The notes under the pieces were generated by a model. It was given only the letters and a program-made list of their open reading frames with translations, did no database searches and had not been told where the DNA came from. A DNA stretch of 64,000 nt. It comes from JALHNI01 sp044226365. Its GTDB lineage: Bacteria > Acidobacteriota > Terriglobia > Bryobacterales > Bryobacteraceae. Shown here piece by piece: positions 59,380-64,000 of the stretch; positions within the stretch are counted from its first letter, which is position 1; each line of letters starts with the position of its first letter. The DNA lies in contig JBGAHE010000025.1 of NCBI GenBank assembly GCA_044226365.1, positions 1-64,000 of the forward strand. The letters are read 5' to 3'. Made by a program: the position numbers and the translations under genes.

Positions 59380-60680
59380 GCCTTTTCTCCCAGGTTGATC
59401 CCACCCCGCCCGATGCCAACCGGCCCCTCGCCGAACGCCTGCGTCCACGCACCCTCGAAGAGTACGTCGGCCAGCAGCACATCCTCGGCGAAGGCAAACC
59501 CCTGCGCCGCCAGATCGAACGTGGCCAGCTCTCGTCCCTCATCCTTTGGGGACCGCCCGGCGTCGGCAAAACCACCCTCGCCCACCTCATCGCCCAACGC
59601 AGCGAAGCGGACTTCGTCCCCCTCAGCGCCGTCATGAGCGGCATCAAAGAAATCAAAGAAGTGATGTCGGCCGCCGAAAAGTCGCGCCTCTACGGACGCC
59701 GCACCGTCCTGTTCGTCGACGAAATCCATCGCTTCAACAAAGCCCAGCAGGACGCCTTTCTGCCTTACGTCGAACGCGGCGACATCATCCTGATCGGCGC
59801 CACCACCGAAAATCCGTCCTTCGAAGTGAACTCCGCTCTGCTCTCGCGCTCGAAGGTTTACGCCCTGCAAGCCCTCTCCACCGCCCAGATCGTCAAGCTC
59901 CTCGAACGCGGCGCCGACCTCCTCCACCTCCAGCCGACGCCCGAACTCCTCGAACAGATCGCCATCTACTCCAACGGCGACGCCCGCACCGCCTACAACC
60001 TCCTCGAACTCGCCGCCGCCACCGCCCAGGATGGCGTCATTCCGCCCGGCGCCGTCGAAGAGTTACTCGGCCGTAAGCTCACCCTTTATGACAAGGGCGG
60101 TGAGCAGCACTACAATCTCATCTCCGCCCTGCACAAGTCCGTGCGCTCCTCCGATGCCGACGCCGCCCTCTACTGGCTCGCCCGCATGCTCGAAGGCGGT
60201 GAGGACCGCATGTATCTCGCCCGCCGTCTGGTGCGCATGGCCGTTGAAGACATTGGCCTCGCCGACCCGCGCGCCGTCGAGCAAGCCATCGCCTGCATGC
60301 AGACCGTCCACTTCCTGGGCGTCCCCGAAGGGGACCAGGCCTTGGCTCAGATCACCATCTACCTCGCTCTCGCCGCCAAGAGCGACGCCGCCTATCGCGC
60401 GCTGAACACCGCCCGCGCCACGGTCGCCTCCGCCCCCGACGAGCCCGTGCCCATGCAACTCCGCAACGCTCCCACCCGCGCCATGAAGCAGTGGGGCTAC
60501 GGCGAAGGCTATCAGCACGCGCACCAAAGCGACGACGCGCTCACCACCATGCAATGCCTGCCCGATTCCCTCGTCGGCACCGAGTTTTACGAGCCCACCA
60601 ACCGCGGCCTCGAAGCCCGCATCCGCGAACGGCTCGCCGAAATTCGCACCCGCCGGCACCCTCCCGAGGAAAAGCCATAA
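59376..60680 (+). CDS. rarA: Replication-associated recombination protein A (RarA/MgsA AAA ATPase)
   Basis: This 434-residue clamp-loader-like AAA protein has RPLAERLRPRTLEEYVGQQH at the start, Walker A GPPGVGKTT (59-67), Walker B LFVDEIHRFNKAQQD, sensor 1 IGATTENPSFEVNSALLSRS, and the C-terminal RarA domain (YNLISALHKSVRSSDADAAL, MYLARRLVRMAVEDIGLADP). The start is a TTG overlapping the preceding stop. RarA acts at stalled replication forks. The gene set trmH-rarA is followed by a sigma factor gene 10 bp further. Confidence 0.94.
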   Translation: MSLFSQVDPTPPDANRPLAERLRPRTLEEYVGQQHILGEGKPLRRQIERGQLSSLILWGPPGVGKTTLAHLIAQRSEADFVPLSAVMSGIKEIKEVMSAAEKSRLYGRRTVLFVDEIHRFNKAQQDAFLPYVERGDIILIGATTENPSFEVNSALLSRSKVYALQALSTAQIVKLLERGADLLHLQPTPELLEQIAIYSNGDARTAYNLLELAAATAQDGVIPPGAVEELLGRKLTLYDKGGEQHYNLISALHKSVRSSDADAALYWLARMLEGGEDRMYLARRLVRMAVEDIGLADPRAVEQAIACMQTVHFLGVPEGDQALAQITIYLALAAKSDAAYRALNTARATVASAPDEPVPMQLRNAPTRAMKQWGYGEGYQHAHQSDDALTTMQCLPDSLVGTEFYEPTNRGLEARIRERLAEIRTRRHPPEEKP

Positions 60681-60690
60681 TAAGGCCAGC

Positions 60691-61194
60691 GTGACTCGCG
60701 CCGAACAACTCGCCTTGCTGCGTGAAAGGATTTTCCGTTTCGCGGCATCTCGTATTGCGGCGGATCGTGCGGAAGATTTGGCCCAGGAAGTGCTCGTCGT
60801 GCTGGAAGAGAAGTATCCGCATCTGGACCGGCTTGAGGATCTCATGCCTTTGAGCTTGCAAATCATGCGCTTCAAGATGACCGCGGCGCTCCGCAAAAGC
60901 TACCGGCGCGGCGAGACCCACTCGGTCTCCGTCGACGAGTGGCCCCTCACCGACCCCACCCCCGGCCCCGACGTCCAAGCCGAACGCAATGAAACCCGCG
61001 CCCGCCTCGCCCAAGCCTTCGCCGGCCTTGGCGAACGCTGCCGCCAGATCCTCCGCCTCAAACTCGAAGGCCGCAGCCTCGTCGAGATTCAAGGCCTCCT
61101 CGGCGCCGAATCCATCAATACCGTTTACACCTGGGACCATCGCTGCCGCCAGCAGATGCGCGAACTGATGACGCCCACCGGGAGGCCGTCGTGA
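60691..61194 (+). CDS. ECF-type RNA polymerase sigma factor
   Basis: The 167-residue protein has sigma region 2 (FRFAASRIAADRAEDLAQEV, then LVVLEEKYPHL) and region 4 (LAQAFAGLGERCRQILRLKL, SLVEIQGLLGAESINTVYTW). Region 3 is missing, as in extracytoplasmic-function sigma factors. The start is a GTG at 60691. It overlaps the following membrane-protein gene by 4 bp (GTGA), the classic sigma/anti-sigma arrangement. The first helix is less conserved than usual, and the region 2 aspartate-rich core is short, so it is somewhat atypical. Confidence 0.85.
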   Translation: MTRAEQLALLRERIFRFAASRIAADRAEDLAQEVLVVLEEKYPHLDRLEDLMPLSLQIMRFKMTAALRKSYRRGETHSVSVDEWPLTDPTPGPDVQAERNETRARLAQAFAGLGERCRQILRLKLEGRSLVEIQGLLGAESINTVYTWDHRCRQQMRELMTPTGRPS

Positions 61195-62237
61195 CGCCCG
61201 AAATCGAACGCCTCCTCGCCGAATACGCCACCGGCACGCTCAACGACGCCGACCGTCAAAAGCTCTTCGCCGCCGCGCTTGAGGACCAGTCCGTCTTTGC
61301 AGCTCTCTCCGAAGAACAGGCACTGAAGGACGTCTTCGACGACCCCGAGTCACGCGGCTATCTGCTCGCCGAACTCGACCGTCTCTCCGAACCCCAGCAG
61401 CCCGCCCTCGGGCCGCCGCCCGCCCGCGCGCAGATGAAACTGCGCTCCGCCGCGCACTCGGCCGAAGCCCTGTCGATGCCTGCGCCGGCCCAGGCTCCAG
61501 CCCCGGCGCCGCCGGTCTCCGCGCGGCGCTTCGCCCTCCCTCTCGCCGCCGTCCTTTCGGCGATCGTCATCACGAGTTGGCTCTGGTGGCGCTCGCAACC
61601 CACCACCACGGAAGTCGCCCGGAACACGCCGCCCGCTCAAAGCGCCCCGCCCGCGCAGGAAGCCGCCCCGGTCACTCCCCCACCCGCCCCGAAAGCGCCA
61701 CTCTCGAAAGCGCCACTCTCGAAAGCAAAAGCCGCCCAACCCCAACCCGCCAAAGCCGACACCGACCTCGCCCAACAGGCCGAAACCCCGGCGCCGGCCG
61801 CCGTCGAGCGCGAAGCCGACGCCAAAGAAAAAGTAGTCGCCGCCAACGAGATGCGAGCGGAAAAAAAGGCTGAAGCACCCGCCCCCGCCGTCGCCTCCGC
61901 CCAACGACCCGGCCTCGCCGCCGGCTATCTCTCCCGCCAGGCCCCCACTCGCCCCTGGCGCATCGAACGCCTCGAAAATGGCCGCTACGTCCCCACCGAC
62001 GGACCCTTCCGCGCCGGCGACACCATCACCATTCTTCTGCCCGCCACGCCCCGACCGCAGCTCACCGCCGTCGACGGCACCCCGATTTCGCTCGAAAAAG
62101 ATGGCGACTGGTACCGCAGCGCGCCGCTCTCGCTTGCGCGCGGCGTCCACGAATACCTCCCCACCACCGAACAACCCTCCGCTGACCGGGCCCGCCAATC
62201 GGCGCCCGCTCCTCGCATCCGTCTAACTGTGGACTAG
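61191..62237 (+). CDS. Membrane protein, candidate anti-sigma factor
   Basis: The 348-residue protein starts GTG at 61191, overlapping the sigma factor stop. The N-terminal cytoplasmic part (1-105) resembles an anti-sigma domain: TPEIERLLAEYATGTLNDAD, RQKLFAAALEDQSVFAALSE, though without the zinc His-Cys-Cys motif. A membrane helix follows at about 112-130 (FALPLAAVLSAIVITSWLWW), then a low-complexity Ala/Pro/Lys linker, then a small C-terminal beta domain (RIERLENGRYVPTDGPFRAG, DTITILLPATPRPQLTAVDG, DGDWYRSAPLSLARGVHEYL). The pairing suggests it holds the sigma factor at the membrane and senses something outside. It overlaps the convergent rsmG gene by 15 bp. Confidence 0.72.
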   Translation: MTPEIERLLAEYATGTLNDADRQKLFAAALEDQSVFAALSEEQALKDVFDDPESRGYLLAELDRLSEPQQPALGPPPARAQMKLRSAAHSAEALSMPAPAQAPAPAPPVSARRFALPLAAVLSAIVITSWLWWRSQPTTTEVARNTPPAQSAPPAQEAAPVTPPPAPKAPLSKAPLSKAKAAQPQPAKADTDLAQQAETPAPAAVEREADAKEKVVAANEMRAEKKAEAPAPAVASAQRPGLAAGYLSRQAPTRPWRIERLENGRYVPTDGPFRAGDTITILLPATPRPQLTAVDGTPISLEKDGDWYRSAPLSLARGVHEYLPTTEQPSADRARQSAPAPRIRLTVD

Positions 62238-62861
62238 CTCCACCACCGTGCGCGTCCCCAGATCATCCGGCAAACTGTAGCGCTCCACAATCCGCATCGC
62301 CACCCGCCGCTTCGCCGCTTCCTGCTTAGCGGCCGCCATCTCGCTCTCCGCATCCGGACCCTTATAAAACAAGGCCCGCGCCCCTTGCCGCAACGCCGGC
62401 GCGAACAACGGAATCGCCTTTTCGAGCGGCGCCACCGCCCGCGCCGTAATCACTTCCGCGCGCTGCTTCGCCAGCCATTCTTCCGCCCGCTGCGGAATCA
62501 CCCGCACGTTGCTGAGCTCCAACGTCTCCACCGCGCTCTGCACAAACCGGGCCTTCTTCTGAATCGACTCGAGCAGGCCGAACTGCGTCTCCGGTAGAAC
62601 AATCGCCAGCGGCAAACCCGGCAGTCCCGCGCCCGTTCCCGCATCCACCACGCGCCCCGCGTTCTTGAAGAGCCGCCACGGCATCACCGAATCGAGCACA
62701 TGCTTGATCGCCGCCTCGCGCTCACCCAGAATGCGCGTCAGGTTCATCGTCTGATTGGCTTCGACAATCAGTTCCAGATGCTTGGCGCCCAAAGAGATTA
62801 AGCGGTCACGTTCAGGGAGATCTGCGGGAAGAATCGCGGCGAGTTCGTCAGCGAAGGACAA
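62223..62861 (-). CDS. rsmG: 16S rRNA (guanine-N7)-methyltransferase RsmG
   Basis: The 212-residue protein has the SAM fold signature VVDAGTGAGLPGLPLAI at residues 71-87, preceded by NQTMNLTRILGEREAAIKHV and LDSVMPWRL, all typical of RsmG/GidB. A later block ITARAVAPLEKAIPLFAPAL closes the family pattern. It methylates N7 of G527 in 16S rRNA. Its C-terminal codons overlap the convergent membrane-protein gene by 15 bp. A tRNA gene lies upstream on the same strand, 23 bp away. Confidence 0.95.
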   Translation of the reverse strand: MSFADELAAILPADLPERDRLISLGAKHLELIVEANQTMNLTRILGEREAAIKHVLDSVMPWRLFKNAGRVVDAGTGAGLPGLPLAIVLPETQFGLLESIQKKARFVQSAVETLELSNVRVIPQRAEEWLAKQRAEVITARAVAPLEKAIPLFAPALRQGARALFYKGPDAESEMAAAKQEAAKRRVAMRIVERYSLPDDLGTRTVVELVHS

Positions 62862-62884
62862 GTTGCTTTGTCAGGGAGGGAATT

Positions 62885-62960
62885 TGGTGGACCTGATCGG
62901 GTTCGAACCGATGACCTCTTCCATGCCATGGAAGCGCGCTCCCAACTGCGCCACAGGCCC
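62885..62960 (-). tRNA. tRNA-Ala(GGC)
   Basis: The minus strand folds into a complete cloverleaf: a 7-bp acceptor stem GGGCCTG with CAGGTCC (one G-U pair), discriminator A with encoded CCA (62885-62887), an anticodon stem CTTCC/GGAAG around loop ATGGCAT, and T-arm with TTCGAACCC. The anticodon is GGC, reading GCC alanine codons. Confidence 0.95.
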
Positions 62961-62991
62961 ACATCAGGCGGACAACCTTATTATAGTACAG

Positions 62992-63543
62992 ATGAGCCGC
63001 GAAGAAGCTTGGGAATTGTTGTGTGAATACGTGAAGTCGGAAAGTTTGCGCAAGCACGGCCTCGCCGTCGAGACCTGCATGGCCGCTTACGCCCGCGAAT
63101 ATGGCGAAGACGAGGAGAAATGGCGCGTCACAGCCCTCCTCCACGACTTCGACTGGGAAATCCACCCCCAGCTTCCGGACCATCCCCTCAAGGGTGAACC
63201 GATCCTCGCCGAACGCGGCGTCAGCGAAGAAATTCGCCAGGCGATCCTCTCGCACGCCACCTTCAGCGGCGTCCCCCGCGACACCCGCCTCCGCCAGGCC
63301 CTCTTCGCCTGCGACGAACTCGCCGGCTTCATCACCGCCTGCAGCTACGTCAAACCCTCGAAGAGCGTCCACGAAGTCGAAGTCGCAGGCGTCCGTAAAA
63401 AGATGAAAGATAAGGCTTTTGCCCGCGCCGTCAACCGTGACGACATCACCGTCGGCGCCGCCGAACTGGGCGTCGACCTCGACACCCACATCGCCTTCTG
63501 CCTCAAAGCGATGCAGGCCAACTCCGCCGCCCTCGGGCTTTAA
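62992..63543 (+). CDS. HD-domain phosphohydrolase-like protein
   Basis: The ATG at 62992 is chosen: the longer frame covers the tRNA and is not real. A TATAGT -10 lies at 62982-62987, so transcription would begin at or near the ATG, a leaderless mRNA. The 183-residue protein has the HD metal pattern with His22 (RKHGLAVETCM), His51-Asp52 (ALLHDFDWE) and a later Asp in FACDELAGF, and no other domain. Such small HD proteins hydrolyse nucleotides or phosphates; the substrate is unknown. Its stop codon overlaps the convergent MoaD/ThiS gene stop. Confidence 0.85.
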   Translation: MSREEAWELLCEYVKSESLRKHGLAVETCMAAYAREYGEDEEKWRVTALLHDFDWEIHPQLPDHPLKGEPILAERGVSEEIRQAILSHATFSGVPRDTRLRQALFACDELAGFITACSYVKPSKSVHEVEVAGVRKKMKDKAFARAVNRDDITVGAAELGVDLDTHIAFCLKAMQANSAALGL

Positions 63544-63806
63544 CGGCCGCCCTTGATCGCGGCCAGAAACTGCACCTCGGCTTCCGGACCCACCTCGTCC
63601 GCCAGCCCAATCGAACTGATCTCGCCGTCGATCCCCACCGCAAGATTCGAAAGCAGTTTCCCGTCATTCACCAGGCGCCCGCGCAAGTCCGGAAACTGCT
63701 CTTCGAGCGCCTGCACCACCTCGCGCACCGTCCGCCCCGGCGCCTCCACGAACTCGCGTCCGCCAGTTGCGGCGCGCAGCAGGGCGGGGATATGGACCTG
63801 GGCCAT
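63540..63806 (-). CDS. MoaD/ThiS-family beta-grasp sulfur-carrier protein with masked C-terminus
   Basis: The 88-residue ubiquitin-like protein has MAQVHIPALLRAATGGREFV, then APGRTVREVVQALEEQFPDL, RGRLVNDGKLLSNLAVGIDG and finally VQFLAAIKGGR. MoaD and ThiS end in free Gly-Gly, which is adenylated and thiolated. Here one Arg follows the glycines, so it would need trimming, as seen for a few carriers that a JAB protease processes. Its ATG begins directly at the end of the cut sialidase-like gene's TAA, so the two are co-expressed. No MoaE, ThiF or JAB gene is visible. The sulfur acceptor is unknown. Confidence 0.85.
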   Translation of the reverse strand: MAQVHIPALLRAATGGREFVEAPGRTVREVVQALEEQFPDLRGRLVNDGKLLSNLAVGIDGEISSIGLADEVGPEAEVQFLAAIKGGR

Positions 63807-64000
63807 TTATTTCAAGTCTTTCAGCCGGAACGAAACCACTTCCATCCGCGACAAGCCCGGCAACCCGCGCCCACCGGACGCAAATCCCAGTAACACGTTG
63901 CCCTTCACGAAGTGGATCGCCGTGTAGCAATACCAGCCGTCGGGCGCCGTGCGAATGTTCGTCACCGCCTTCCAACTCCGTCCATTGTCCTTCGAGATTG
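63807..64000 (-). CDS. Sialidase-like (BNR/Asp-box) protein, N-terminal part outside the window
   Basis: This cut gene ends at a TAA at 63807-63809. The visible 64 residues contain an Asp box SKDNGRSW, then PDGWYCYTAIHFVKGNVLLG and LPGLSRMEVVSFRLKDL, the last propeller blades of the exo-alpha-sialidase-like family. The N-terminus lies beyond 64000. It directly precedes the MoaD/ThiS gene with no gap. The function may be glycoside hydrolysis, but the catalytic residues are not visible. Confidence 0.75.
   Translation of the reverse strand, partial: ISKDNGRSWKAVTNIRTAPDGWYCYTAIHFVKGNVLLGFASGGRGLPGLSRMEVVSFRLKDLK

Noticed and set aside
58561..59448. An N-terminal extension for phosphoglucomutase to 831 residues
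   Set aside because: The added part is an antisense shadow of the methyltransferase gene; family length fits the ATG at 58560.
62755..62991. A longer start for the HD protein
   Set aside because: The extra codons cover the tRNA-Ala and the start of rsmG and show no similarity.

Overview
The window is GC-rich, tightly packed bacterial chromosome. It looks like an Acidobacteriota genome, most likely from the Bryobacterales/Solibacter group. This is inferred from gene families typical of that group: four very large Oar-type TonB-dependent receptors with an N-terminal carboxypeptidase-regulatory-like domain, two ADOP-type (duplicated MacB/FtsX) permeases, one of them next to a PadR regulator, DUF1592/DUF1552 and DUF1549/DUF1501 gene pairs, and membrane-anchored winged-helix regulators. 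I see no phage, insertion sequence or CRISPR array. Both ends cut a gene: an RHS-type surface protein on the left and a sialidase-like protein on the right.

Layout. 1-5.7 kb is accessory: the cut RHS-type gene, a small secreted protein, a decayed beta-propeller gene, a higBA module, a glutaminyl cyclase lipoprotein, a 16-bp tandem repeat and a vapBC module. 5.8-13.2 kb is mostly metabolic: divergent threonine dehydratase and threonine aldolase, an M3 oligopeptidase coupled to a small AAA ATPase, an amino acid permease and a BaiN-type flavoprotein. 13.2-27.1 kb holds an ADOP permease and two receptor loci pointing at each other: receptor plus beta-helix protein on the + strand, and iclR, dapA-like aldolase, receptor, sialidase-like protein on the - strand. 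Together they resemble a glycan or sugar-acid uptake region.

27.2-38.4 kb contains two exported modules of Planctomycetes/Acidobacteria type (DUF1592 heme protein plus DUF1552; DUF1549 heme protein plus DUF1501). They are interleaved with two paralogous transmembrane winged-helix regulators. An operon of FAD oxidoreductase, TonB receptor, second FAD oxidoreductase and M14 carboxypeptidase follows (36.8-44.6 kb). At 44.9-47.0 kb is a secreted protein with three repeats of exactly 100 residues and an N-terminal region that may be a degenerate thioester domain. The fourth receptor follows, with a palindromic promoter, then a padR-ADOP pair.

53.7-64 kb mixes a lipoprotein, GDPD, an ankyrin/heme/toroid fusion protein, and housekeeping genes (phosphoglucomutase, TrmH-type methyltransferase, rarA, ECF sigma factor with a membrane partner, rsmG, tRNA-Ala(GGC), an HD-domain protein, and a MoaD/ThiS protein abutting the cut sialidase-like gene).

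The most interesting leads are the ankyrin-cytochrome-toroid fusion, the 100-residue-repeat protein with its long leader, the regulators tied to the DUF1592/1552 and DUF1549/1501 modules, the flavoprotein-receptor-peptidase operon, and the MoaD/ThiS protein whose C-terminal Gly-Gly is masked by one Arg. All functions are read from sequence and family knowledge; no search was run.
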